From Tissierellaceae bacterium (GTDB taxonomy: Bacteria; Bacillota; Clostridia; Tissierellales; Tissierellaceae): a stretch of 64,000 nucleotides of DNA. Under the pieces are notes generated by a model. That model saw only the letters and a list, made by a program, of their open reading frames with translations, did not search any database and had not been told where the DNA came from. Position numbers and translations under genes: made by a program. The stretch covers positions 1 through 64,000 of the forward strand of contig JALNZV010000003.1 in NCBI GenBank assembly GCA_023229175.1. The letters run 5' to 3'. Within the stretch, counting starts at the first letter, position 1, and every line of letters begins with the position of its first letter. This document shows, one piece after another, positions 25,685-33,648 of this stretch.

Positions 25685-26653
25685 CTATATACTGAGAAGC
25701 ATTGTTTCTATCAATAGGTTAAAATTAACATTTCTCTTAATATTGACTTTGGTTTCGTCTATTCTGTATATTATATCATTAATCTTGTTTAAATCTATAT
25801 GGTATTGGCTGGATAATACTTCTACTTTATCCACATTTACCAATAGATTCGGGTTTCCAGTCTCCTTAAAAACTAGTAAGTCCCTAAACCAATATATCAT
25901 AATATCTAAGATCTCCTCAGCATTTTCTTTGTTTTCACTAAAAAAATTCAAAGAAGTAAGTGCCCTTGTCTTATCTCCTTTTATCAAGGCATCGATTATC
26001 TTTATTATCTCCTCTCTCTTTTCAAAGAGCTTTCCCGAAGTGGCATATTCTATTGATTTCCTAAGGGAACCCTTTGCAAAGGCTCCTATAAAACTTGCCT
26101 CACTTTGGTCTATGCCGTATTTTTCAACTAGCAAATTTGTAATCACAGAACCCTTTAAGGGATAAAACTTTACAATTTGGCATCTGGACAATATGGTGGG
26201 AATTATTTTATTTTTAAATGGGGTTATTAATATTATATTTATATACTCTGGCGGTTCTTCTAGAGTTTTCAACAGAGCATTTTGACTTTCCAACCTTAGG
26301 GTATGGCAGTCGTCAATAATATAGATTTTTCTCCTCCCCTCTAAGGGCCTTGTGGCCATGTCTTTGATTAGCTCCCCAACTTTCTCTATTTTAATGAGAT
26401 TCTTTACAGGCCTCGTAATTTTAAAATCGGGATGATTGTCCCCATCAAATTTTCTGCAGGAGCTACATTTGTTACACGGCTCTGATTTTCCCTCTTCGCA
26501 CAATAGTGTCTTGGCAAATACTAAGGCCAAGTCCCTTTTCCCTAATCCTTCTTCCCCTTCAAATAAATAACTGTGGCTGATTGTCCCCTTTTCTATGGCA
26601 CTTTTAAGGGAATCAATTTGCCTTTCATGACCTAATATATCTGTAAAATCCAT
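25685..26653 (-). CDS. holB: DNA polymerase III delta' subunit
   Basis: About 322 residues. Clamp-loader subunit with the AAA+ core: YLFEGEEGLGKRDLALVFAK (a modified P-loop), a zinc knuckle CNKCSSCRKF, and the SRC motif in TILSRCQIVKF. It is part of the tau/delta/delta' complex that loads the sliding clamp. Start at ATG 26653 (MDFTDILGHERQ), preceded by GAGGGGAAAC; a TTG four codons upstream is unlikely. It sits between the DarA-like pair and ricT, the same context as in B. subtilis. Confidence 0.94.
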   Translation of the reverse strand: MDFTDILGHERQIDSLKSAIEKGTISHSYLFEGEEGLGKRDLALVFAKTLLCEEGKSEPCNKCSSCRKFDGDNHPDFKITRPVKNLIKIEKVGELIKDMATRPLEGRRKIYIIDDCHTLRLESQNALLKTLEEPPEYINIILITPFKNKIIPTILSRCQIVKFYPLKGSVITNLLVEKYGIDQSEASFIGAFAKGSLRKSIEYATSGKLFEKREEIIKIIDALIKGDKTRALTSLNFFSENKENAEEILDIMIYWFRDLLVFKETGNPNLLVNVDKVEVLSSQYHIDLNKINDIIYRIDETKVNIKRNVNFNLLIETMLLSI

Positions 26654-26665
26654 GTTTCCCCTCAA

Positions 26666-26950
26666 TTATATCTTCATATACTGGTCGATGTCCATTACAA
26701 AGAGATTTGCTCCCCCTACTACTACATCCCTTTTTTCCGTTTTTATACTTTTACTTGAGCATTGCTCTTTTATTAATTCTACTACTAAATCGACCCTGTC
26801 TTCCTCTATTCCTATGAACAACGTAGTATTCCCTGATTTTAAAAATCCCCCTGTTGAAGATAGCTTTGTTATTCTGATTTTGTTGTCCATCAGTGCCCTT
26901 GCTACTTTGTTCATGTATTCGTCTTGTATAATGGCGATAATCAATTTCAA
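26666..26950 (-). CDS. DarA-like PII-fold protein, short copy
   Basis: 94 residues. It shares the DarA/YaaQ core (MKLIIAIIQD, RITKLSSTGGFLKSGNTT, GGANLFVMDI) with the gene immediately upstream, but lacks about 14 residues between the SIKTEKR region and the last strand, the position of the large loop that in DarA helps bind cyclic di-AMP. It is therefore either a divergent c-di-AMP sensor with altered binding or a partner that has lost ligand binding. Tandem to and clearly paralogous with the full-length copy, 11 bases away. Confidence 0.85.
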   Translation of the reverse strand: MKLIIAIIQDEYMNKVARALMDNKIRITKLSSTGGFLKSGNTTLFIGIEEDRVDLVVELIKEQCSSKSIKTEKRDVVVGGANLFVMDIDQYMKI

Positions 26951-26961
26951 ATTTAACCCTC

Positions 26962-27288
26962 CTAAATTTTAATATGTTTTTCTACATCTAGGACGAAAAC
27001 CGTTGCCCCTCCAACTTTCACCTCTAGGGGGAATGGCATATAAGTATCTCCAGGCATGGCTACTGTAAGGAGTGATGTGGTGATTTCCCTTGTCTTGCAG
27101 TTGTCCTCTATGATTCCAATGGCTGGCTCTACTTTGTCGTCATCTACTCCCATAAGCAATGTGGTGTTGCCTGATTTTAAAAATCCCCCTGTAGATGATA
27201 GCTTTGTAACTCTATAATCTTTCTCTGTTAAATCGTCGATTAAGGAACCTGCGTCTTGGTCTTGTACTATACATATTATTAATTTCAT
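26962..27288 (-). CDS. darA: Cyclic-di-AMP receptor DarA (YaaQ)
   Basis: 108 residues, the normal DarA length, with MKLIICIVQDQDAGSLIDDL, YRVTKLSSTGGFLKSGNTTL, the loop segment PGDTYMPFPLEVKVGGATVF and VLDVEKHIKI. DarA is a trimeric PII-like protein that binds cyclic di-AMP; its downstream target is unknown. It starts directly behind tmk, the context known from B. subtilis (tmk-yaaQ). Confidence 0.94.
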   Translation of the reverse strand: MKLIICIVQDQDAGSLIDDLTEKDYRVTKLSSTGGFLKSGNTTLLMGVDDDKVEPAIGIIEDNCKTREITTSLLTVAMPGDTYMPFPLEVKVGGATVFVLDVEKHIKI

Positions 27289-27921
27289 CTAATCATTCCT
27301 TTCCAAAAATATTTGTTCTACCTTTTCAATGCTCTGTTCCAATACTTCCTCTATGGATTTGCTGGCGTCAATAATTTCAATATTCTTTGGATACAGCTTT
27401 AAAAGCTTCATATACCCTTCGTATACCTTTTTGTGGAATAGATTTCCTTCTAATTCCAGTCTATCACCCTCTAAATTCCCCGTCTTTCTCTCTAAGGTCA
27501 GCTCCGCATCTACGTGGAAAAACAGGATTAAATCCGGATATACTCCCCTAAGTCCAAAATCGTTTATGGACTTTACATTTTCAATGCCAAGTCCTCTGCC
27601 TACTCCTTGATATGCCAAGCTGGATAGGGTAAATCTATCGCAAAAAACGTGCTTACCAGATTCTATGGCAGGAAGTATCTTTTCATGGACGTGTTGTGCC
27701 CTAGCAGCTGCTAAAAGAAGGGCTTCTGTCTCCGGTCCCATATTGGTGTTGTCATTGTCCAATATAATATGACGAATTTCTTCGCCTATTTCAGTACCTC
27801 CAGGCTCCCTTGTAATTATGTAATCTATGCCCTTGTCCTTTAAAAATTCGTCCAATAATTTGATTATGGTGGATTTACCTGACCCATCTGGTCCCTCTAA
27901 TGTAATAAATTTTCCCCTCAC
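27289..27921 (-). CDS. tmk: Thymidylate kinase
   Basis: 210 residues: P-loop LEGPDGSGKSTIIKLLDEF, the TMP-binding REPGGTEIGE, and the DR motif FCDRFTLSSLAYQG. It phosphorylates dTMP to dTDP. The Lys/Arg-containing lid (RKTGNLEGDRLE) is near residue 150. The gene is followed immediately by darA. Confidence 0.96.
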   Translation of the reverse strand: MRGKFITLEGPDGSGKSTIIKLLDEFLKDKGIDYIITREPGGTEIGEEIRHIILDNDNTNMGPETEALLLAAARAQHVHEKILPAIESGKHVFCDRFTLSSLAYQGVGRGLGIENVKSINDFGLRGVYPDLILFFHVDAELTLERKTGNLEGDRLELEGNLFHKKVYEGYMKLLKLYPKNIEIIDASKSIEEVLEQSIEKVEQIFLERND

Positions 27922-28002
27922 TAAAAAGTCTTCCTTTCCTGTTTAACTATGTCAATATACCTATATTATAGCCCATCAGCCCTAGTTTTTCTACTGTAAG
28001 TA

Positions 28003-28033
28003 TTAAAAACCCCGTATTAATTTACAGGGTTTA
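28003..28033 (-). terminator. Terminator overlapping the end of gin
   Basis: Stem AAACCC/GGGTTT (with an extra pair) followed by a U run. The first arm lies within the last codons of gin. Confidence 0.75.
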
Positions 28034-28208
28034 GCTGGTGCTTCTCAGATATGTAATATCCTAACATTATTCTAATGATATTTTTATAGTATTCGTATAC
28101 CTCATCGCCTACGGTAATATTGCTTATTTCATCCACACATTCTAAGCAAATGCTCTGACCAAATACTTTGATGGCAGACTTTTCCTCACCACATATGCTA
28201 CAATACAT
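28017..28208 (-). CDS. gin: Anti-sigma-G factor Gin (CsfB)
   Basis: 63 residues beginning MYCSICGEEKSAIKVFGQ with a zinc-binding CxxC pair (CSIC) and a second one (CLEC), then a helical tail YEYYKNIIRIMLGYYI. Gin blocks sigma-G (and sigma-E) activity until the right stage of sporulation. Start at ATG 28208, preceded by AAGGGGTG; a GTG three codons upstream is inside that ribosome site. In B. subtilis csfB lies between bofA and tmk, and the same order holds here apart from the inserted accessory block. Confidence 0.88.
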   Translation of the reverse strand: MYCSICGEEKSAIKVFGQSICLECVDEISNITVGDEVYEYYKNIIRIMLGYYISEKHQLNPVN

Positions 28209-28293
28209 GAAGAACACCCCTTACCTAGTTACATTTACGCCCTTATACTATATTATTCTGAATATACGATTTCGTGCTTGGCAGGGCAAAAAA

Positions 28294-29271
28294 TTAGTAT
28301 TTAATATTTATGTTGTACTGGCATTTTTTGCACTTCCCGTCCTCAATTCCCACAATATTTACGCCTTTATTTCTATCCACCAGTTTATTGTGGCATTTTG
28401 GACAATAGGTATTATTATCTATGCCCCAAACATTTCCAATATATACATAATCTAGGTATTCCCTGGCTACTTTTTGTCCTTCTACCAAGGTTTCTATCTT
28501 TGTAGGAGGTTGTTTCATCTTATATGCGGGAAAATACCTGCTGAGATGAAGGGGAATAGACCTGTCTATATGATTTATCCTCTTGGCGAGAGCCTTTATT
28601 TCTTCTAAGGAAGAATTTTCATAATCGATGACCATGGTGGTTACTTCCACATGGGTTTGTTTTGCTGCTACTTCAATGGTCCTAAGTACTGGGTCCAGTC
28701 TCCCCTTGCACAGATGCTTGTAAAAAAAGTCATCCATTGCCTTTAAATCTATATTCATGGCGTCTATATAGGGTAATATCTCCTCCAAGGGCTCCTGATT
28801 GATGTATCCATTGGTAACCATTACATTTTTAAGCCCTGCATCCCTTACCCTTTTCGACACATCCAGTATGTATTCGTATTGGACGCTAGGCTCGTTGTAA
28901 GTGAATGCCACTCCAAGGGAGTTTTTTGCCTTTGCCAGGGAGATTATATCTTCATCCGATATAGTCATAGTCAAGTCTTCCTTATATACTATTTCCCAAT
29001 TCTGGCAAAACTCACATGCCAAATTGCAGCCAAAGCTCCCTATGGAAAATATATTGTTCCCTGGGTAAAAGTGGTACAGGGGCTTTTTCTCTATGGGGTC
29101 GTAGGCATAAGAAGTTATTTTGCCGTAGTTCAAGGAATATAGGGTGCCGTCTATATTTTTTCTTACTCTGCATTTGCCTACTTTTCCTTCTTCTATTTTA
29201 CAATAATGGGGGCAAAGAACGCAGTATACTTCGCCGTTTTCCTTTTTTTTATAGTACATTGCCTCTTTCAT
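28294..29271 (-). CDS. amrS: AmmeMemoRadiSam system radical SAM enzyme
   Basis: About 325 residues. Radical SAM motif CNLACEFCQNW (CxxxCxxC), the upstream CVLCPHYCKIEEGKVGKC cysteine cluster typical of AmrS, GGxx-type TFTYNEPSVQYEY, and a C-terminal zinc-ribbon CPKC...CKKC. It binds a [4Fe-4S] cluster and SAM. The family occurs with AMMECR1 and MEMO proteins; its substrate is not established. Start at ATG 29271 (MKEAMYYKKK), preceded by AAGGAAGTGAG; the frame is open 17 codons further. Its partner gene lies upstream, separated by a 506-base spacer that holds foldback element B. Confidence 0.92.
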   Translation of the reverse strand: MKEAMYYKKKENGEVYCVLCPHYCKIEEGKVGKCRVRKNIDGTLYSLNYGKITSYAYDPIEKKPLYHFYPGNNIFSIGSFGCNLACEFCQNWEIVYKEDLTMTISDEDIISLAKAKNSLGVAFTYNEPSVQYEYILDVSKRVRDAGLKNVMVTNGYINQEPLEEILPYIDAMNIDLKAMDDFFYKHLCKGRLDPVLRTIEVAAKQTHVEVTTMVIDYENSSLEEIKALAKRINHIDRSIPLHLSRYFPAYKMKQPPTKIETLVEGQKVAREYLDYVYIGNVWGIDNNTYCPKCHNKLVDRNKGVNIVGIEDGKCKKCQYNINIKY

Positions 29272-29296
29272 ATTCTCACTTCCTTTTGTAAATTTT

Positions 29297-29352
29297 CGCC
29301 GTCGGTAAATATTACGCAGCATTGTTTTGGCATGCTGTCAAGGGTGGCGGCG
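29297..29352 (-). promoter_or_regulatory. Nested hairpin in the amrS leader
   Basis: Inner CAGCAT (29317-29322)/ATGCTG (29332-29337) inside outer CGCCG (29297-29301)/CGGCG (29348-29352), 25 bases before the amrS ATG. GC-rich compared with its surroundings, so likely a real leader RNA structure; role unknown. Confidence 0.35.
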
Positions 29353-29488
29353 ATCCAAGTCTAAATATATTTTACAATTTTTAGGTTCATTTGAGCCTAA
29401 TTTCTTTGACTCTGTCTTTTCATAGACTACTTTACACTATCTGTAAATTCCTATTAATATATTAATTTAGATATTCATTTTGATATTC

Positions 29489-29665
29489 ATTTAGGTTCAA
29501 TAGCACTCCTTTCGTATCGGGCTTTGATGCTTTCTCACGCTCATTAAAAAATTGGAAATCAATGGAACGCTTCGCTAAATACCTTGATATTCCAATCGAT
29601 TTTTTAATTTCGCTTGAAAGCATAGCAAATCCCTCAAAGGCAGTCGTACTATTTAGAACCTAAAT
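29489..29665. repeat. Long imperfect inverted repeat (foldback element B)
   Basis: Between amrS and the AmmB-AmmA gene. Starts ATTTAGGTTC, ends GAACCTAAAT; 177 bases. The arms correspond in order: AATAG against its complement next to the ends, GGGCTTTGATGCTTTC against the complement of GAAAGCATAGCAAATCCC, ATTAAAAAAT against ATTTTTTAAT. The centre is an unpaired stretch of about 25 bases. The same ATTTAGGTYC ends occur in element A at 2438-2666. A further TTAGGTTC/GAGCCTAA mini-hairpin lies at about 29382-29401 and a lone GAAACCTAAA at about 29747. No gene is visible in the rest of this 506-base spacer. Confidence 0.6.
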
Positions 29666-29777
29666 CTATCCAACAATAACACATCTATATAGATAGATAA
29701 ATTGAATTAGGCAGCTCGATTTAATCAATTTATGAATATGCTATTTGAAACCTAAACGGATACAATAGAGAAATAGT

Positions 29778-31106
29778 TCAATAATATCGGTCGACCTTAA
29801 AACGCTCCATGGTGTAATCTTCGCTTGGATGGATATTTGCCTTGCTAAGGGCAATATGTAGTTGCTGGTCTACTGTATCCACACCGTCTAAATTTGGCAG
29901 CAGCAGTCCCCTCCTATAGCCTGAAGTGACTATGACTCCATAATTCACCACATCTAGGTCCTCCTTCGCCTCTATGACCTCAGGAGGCGACAGCACGTCT
30001 ACAGAATAAACTATGAGGTCTAACTCATCTTCTGTGACCCTGTCAAATCTAGGGTCCTCTAAGCCTGCTGAAACGGCATTTCTAATAATCTCTAGAGCCA
30101 TATTATCTTTTGTAGGACCAATGGTACCTATACATCCCCTTAAATCTCCGTTTTTGTTCAAGGTTACAAACACACCCCTGCGGGCAGTTAAAAACTCTGC
30201 AGGAATGCCAGTCGGTATATCCAGTAATTTTCCTTCTTTTATATAGTATTCCAGACTTTCCCTAGCTAACTTTACATAATCCGATTCCATATCTATCTTC
30301 GCCGTACAATAACCTACGCCAAAGGGACCTTCATAAGATAATATCTCTGGCCTCAGCCTGTACCCATCAATTGTACCTGCCATAATCATAAAAGACCTTA
30401 GTCCACATTCCCCTGCTTCCTCAGCCAAATCCAAATCAAACTCCAATATTTCCTCTAAGTTACCATCCTCTATGAGGCTTATAATTTTCTCGTCAAAGAC
30501 TTTTCCAGAAGGGGAATAGGTATAGGGTCCATCCTCTGCTAGTCTATGGGACAAATCTCCGCTAGCCAACAGTATAATACTGTCCTCTGATTCCAATACT
30601 GCCCTTTTAACGGCTCTGCCGAATCTATAGAGATCCCTTGGGGACAAAGCTCCATAAGTAATGTGGATAAGCTTGAAGTTTTTGTATTCTTTATCCACAA
30701 AATATAGGGGCACCAAGGTTCCATGATCTAAATTTCTATCTATATTATACCTTTCTGCCATGGTTTCATCAACTGCAGCCACCATTATATCCTCTTCCAT
30801 GGCATTGTTGATAACTTTCTTTACCAATGGAATATTATTGTTAAAATTGTAACTTATTTCCCCGTGACCAAAGGCACTAAAGTCCCCGAATAGTTCTTCC
30901 TCAACTGATATGGCCATGGCATCACTAAACATTGGCCCATGGGGTGTAACTACAACTATGGTGGTTGGAGACTTTTCTTTTATATACCTACTCAATGCCT
31001 TGGCTCCATCTACGGTCCTTGCAGCCTTTTTTTCCTCTCCCCTGCCTATTTCCTCCATTATAATAGGTGGATGGGGGTATATTGCAGCACCTAAAATTCT
31101 ACCCAT
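29778..31106 (-). CDS. AmmeMemoRadiSam proteins B and A, fused
   Basis: 442 residues. The first 270 or so form a MEMO/class III extradiol dioxygenase-like domain (YPHPPIIMEEIGRGEEKKA, VVVTPHGPMFSD, LASGDLSHRL). The last 170 form an AMMECR1 domain (GVFVTLNKNGDLRGCIGTI, DPRFDRVTEDELDLIVYSVDVLSPP). The B and A components are single genes in many genomes and fused in others. Together with amrS this is a complete AmmeMemoRadiSam set. Family function remains unknown; human MEMO1 and AMMECR1 are homologues. Confidence 0.93.
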   Translation of the reverse strand: MGRILGAAIYPHPPIIMEEIGRGEEKKAARTVDGAKALSRYIKEKSPTTIVVVTPHGPMFSDAMAISVEEELFGDFSAFGHGEISYNFNNNIPLVKKVINNAMEEDIMVAAVDETMAERYNIDRNLDHGTLVPLYFVDKEYKNFKLIHITYGALSPRDLYRFGRAVKRAVLESEDSIILLASGDLSHRLAEDGPYTYSPSGKVFDEKIISLIEDGNLEEILEFDLDLAEEAGECGLRSFMIMAGTIDGYRLRPEILSYEGPFGVGYCTAKIDMESDYVKLARESLEYYIKEGKLLDIPTGIPAEFLTARRGVFVTLNKNGDLRGCIGTIGPTKDNMALEIIRNAVSAGLEDPRFDRVTEDELDLIVYSVDVLSPPEVIEAKEDLDVVNYGVIVTSGYRRGLLLPNLDGVDTVDQQLHIALSKANIHPSEDYTMERFKVDRYY

Positions 31107-31168
31107 TGCTTACCCTCTCTTTCATTGAACTATAACCTCGCCAATTTATTCTTGCCTAAATCCCGTCA

Positions 31169-31200
31169 AAAAAACCCATATAGCAGTCTATATGGGCTCC
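31169..31200 (-). terminator. Terminator of rplY
   Basis: CCCATATAG/CTATATGGG stem with loop CAGT in complement, followed on the minus strand by seven Us. Confidence 0.85.
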
Positions 31201-31210
31201 AATAGCAAAA

Positions 31211-31858
31211 TTATTCTTCTGTTTCTTCTTCTGTTTCTTCTGTAACTTCTTCGTCAGATAGCAATGTTTCTTCGTCTTCTTCGTCTTCTTCAATCATAGA
31301 TGGCTCTGTTAGTGTACATACTACATCGTCTAAGTCTCTCAATATTGTAATGTTTTCGTTACTTGCGATATCCAGATCCTTAACTAACATAGGGGTATTG
31401 AAATCCATATCCTGCACGTTTACATCAGCTGTATTTGGTATATGAGCTGGTAGACATTCTACTTCTACTTGATCGAGCAATTGCATCAATATGGAAGGTT
31501 GTAATCTTATGCTGTCCCTGTTTACTAGGACTACTGGTATGGTTAATTTAATCTTTTCATCCATATTTAATTTTTGAAAATCTATGTGAAGGATTTGGTC
31601 TTTTACAGGATGTCTTTGTAGATCCTTTATTATAGCTGGTATTTTTTCTCCTTCTAAGTCTAATTCCAATAAAGCTGTGCCTCCTGCCAATTTATATACC
31701 CTTATAAACTCAGATGTATTTACCTTAATATGAAGTGTTTCAGCACCTTTACTATAGACAACTGCAGGTATATCATTAACTTCTCTCAATTTCTTTATGG
31801 GATTTTTACCAGTCTCGACCCTTTTATTGACCTGCATTTTGATTGCTGCCATAGGCAT
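31211..31858 (-). CDS. rplY: 50S ribosomal protein L25/general stress protein Ctc
   Basis: 215 residues. L25 N-terminal domain binding 5S rRNA (REVNDIPAVVYSKGAETLHI, LQRHPVKDQILHIDF) and the TL5-type C-terminal beta domain (ECLPAHIPNTADVNVQDMDF), ending in a Glu-rich tail of about 30 residues. The two-domain CTC form is usual in Firmicutes, where it is stress-induced. Start uncertain by three codons (MPMAAIKM). Monocistronic. Confidence 0.95.
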   Translation of the reverse strand: MPMAAIKMQVNKRVETGKNPIKKLREVNDIPAVVYSKGAETLHIKVNTSEFIRVYKLAGGTALLELDLEGEKIPAIIKDLQRHPVKDQILHIDFQKLNMDEKIKLTIPVVLVNRDSIRLQPSILMQLLDQVEVECLPAHIPNTADVNVQDMDFNTPMLVKDLDIASNENITILRDLDDVVCTLTEPSMIEEDEEDEETLLSDEEVTEETEEETEE

Positions 31859-31935
31859 TCCCTCCTCTTTTTGTATTTTACCTTATAAATATATCACAAT
31901 TCCCTTAAATATGCAAACCTAAGGGCGATTTTCCT

Positions 31936-32643
31936 TTATTCAATTATTTTACCTTTTATAATCAGTCTATGGGTAGGATTTTTCATGGGGTGACAGGTGA
32001 TTAGGGTGACTTCCCTTTGTTCATCTTCACCTTTTAAGACCCATGTTTCCTCGGGATATACATATAGCTTCTCAAATACTTCGTACTGATATGTATTTTC
32101 TCCGTCCAATAACTCAATTATATCCCCTTCTACTACTTCGTCAAGCCTGTTGAAGTTCCTCCCGTAGGCTCTGCTCCTATGTCCTGCAATTGCGTAGTTG
32201 CCTACACTCCCTATTTCCCCTGAATGTTCCATACTGGCTACGGTAATGGACATATTGTATTTTGTTGCACCCCTTAATATGGGCTGATAAAGGTCGATTT
32301 TATCTATCTTGATTATGCCATCTAAGTTATTTTTGATGTATTCTTCTTTTGCCCTTTTTTCCTTCTCTGCTTTTTCTTTTGCCGATAGAAATTTGTCTTT
32401 TACTTCGTCCTGCTTTTTTCTCTCTTCTTCCAGTAGTTCCTCTTCTTGAAAGTAATCAAATGTAAAGAAGTCTATTTCTTCATCTGTTTCATCCACATCT
32501 CCTTGGTCTACAATAGACAAAGATGCCTGCCAACTATCTATTAGCTTTTGCTGCTGGTAATTGCCATATAGTTCACTTGCCTTTGGGTAGGCGATTATAC
32601 TCATTCCTACAATAATTAATAGGGTTGATACTATTTTTCTCAT
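31936..32643 (-). CDS. Sortase, class D-like
   Basis: 235 residues. An N-terminal membrane anchor (MRKIVSTLLIIVGMSIIAYP), a charged coiled linker rich in Glu and Lys (about 60-110), and the sortase beta barrel. Catalytic residues are visible: His in IAGHRSRAYG, Cys in VTLITCHPMKNPTHR, and the Arg three residues after the Pro-Thr-His. It attaches surface proteins to peptidoglycan. The nearest candidate substrate is the LPKTG protein encoded at 34498-44262, separated from it by the R-M pair. Class D is my best guess from size and the TLITC motif. Confidence 0.88.
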   Translation of the reverse strand: MRKIVSTLLIIVGMSIIAYPKASELYGNYQQQKLIDSWQASLSIVDQGDVDETDEEIDFFTFDYFQEEELLEEERKKQDEVKDKFLSAKEKAEKEKRAKEEYIKNNLDGIIKIDKIDLYQPILRGATKYNMSITVASMEHSGEIGSVGNYAIAGHRSRAYGRNFNRLDEVVEGDIIELLDGENTYQYEVFEKLYVYPEETWVLKGEDEQREVTLITCHPMKNPTHRLIIKGKIIE

Positions 32644-32676
32644 TTTGTCACCTTTATACGATACATTTGTATTTGT

Positions 32677-33648
32677 TTATATTTTCATTTTTAATTGCAT
32701 TTTGTCCATCAGGTTCTTTTCAGCCTTTATTTTATCCCCGTATTGCCGCATTACTTCCTGTTGAAAGCTTTCAATTTCCGATTCGTGACTCTTTAAAAAC
32801 CAGTTGATATGATTTTTAATATATTCATCCCTAATCTTCTTATCGTTTAAGTCACTAGGTATTCGCTTCATCCGCTCATCCATACTGTCAAACCCGTAGA
32901 ATGGTTCCTGTAATCTTTCAGTTATCATTTGAACATATTCTGGGTTGTTTTCAATCCCTATACATCTTCTATTTAATTGCTGGCTTACTCTCAATGCAGT
33001 ACCACTACCTGCAAAGCAGTCCAACACTAAGTCGCCCTCGTTGCTACTAGCTAATATCATCCTCTCGTAAATAGCCTCTGGCTTTTGGGTGGGGTGTTTT
33101 TTCCTATTTTTATTACAATAGTGCATATGAGAAAATGTCCACACATTTCCAGGATTTGCCCCCCTCATATTATTTATCTTTCTATAATATTTTTGTGGTA
33201 TCCTGATATTGTCCAAGTTAAATGTATACTCCGTTGATTTCGTAAACATTAAAATATCATCATGCCTTGAACTAAAGCCTTTAATTTTACCAAGTCCCTG
33301 GGTGTAGTGCCATGTTATCCAAGAATTAAACTCCATGTTTAGTTCCTTTTCCAGTATCATATAAATGTAAGATATATATCTCATGCCCATAAAGACATAC
33401 ATAGTCCCAGTATCCTTTAGCACTCTATGGGCTTCACTTAGCCAATTTCGAGAAAACTCCAAATATTCATCATGGAATAAGTTATCCTTACTTTCTCCAT
33501 AATCTTTATTTAAATTATATGGGGGGTCTGTAACGATTAGGTCTACTGAGTTGGATTCAATCTTTTTCAATTCTTCTAATGCATCTCCTAGAATTATCTT
33601 TAATCTCTCGTCTTTATCCACTTGTATTTCACCGCCTCCGCATACCAT
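32677..33648 (-). CDS. Type II DNA methyltransferase (N6-adenine or N4-cytosine)
   Basis: 323 residues. Motif IV DPPYNLNKDYG lies near residue 40 and the SAM-binding FAGSGTALRVSQQ near residue 215, so the order is beta class (catalytic motif first). The segment NNMRGANPGNVW and HPTQKPEAIYERMI are typical of modification enzymes that go with type II endonucleases. The C-terminal 80 residues are charged and helical. Start at ATG 33648 or GTG 33621; the former overlaps the endonuclease gene by 49 bases, which suggests coupled translation. Recognition sequence cannot be read from the protein. Confidence 0.9.
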   Translation of the reverse strand: MVCGGGEIQVDKDERLKIILGDALEELKKIESNSVDLIVTDPPYNLNKDYGESKDNLFHDEYLEFSRNWLSEAHRVLKDTGTMYVFMGMRYISYIYMILEKELNMEFNSWITWHYTQGLGKIKGFSSRHDDILMFTKSTEYTFNLDNIRIPQKYYRKINNMRGANPGNVWTFSHMHYCNKNRKKHPTQKPEAIYERMILASSNEGDLVLDCFAGSGTALRVSQQLNRRCIGIENNPEYVQMITERLQEPFYGFDSMDERMKRIPSDLNDKKIRDEYIKNHINWFLKSHESEIESFQQEVMRQYGDKIKAEKNLMDKMQLKMKI

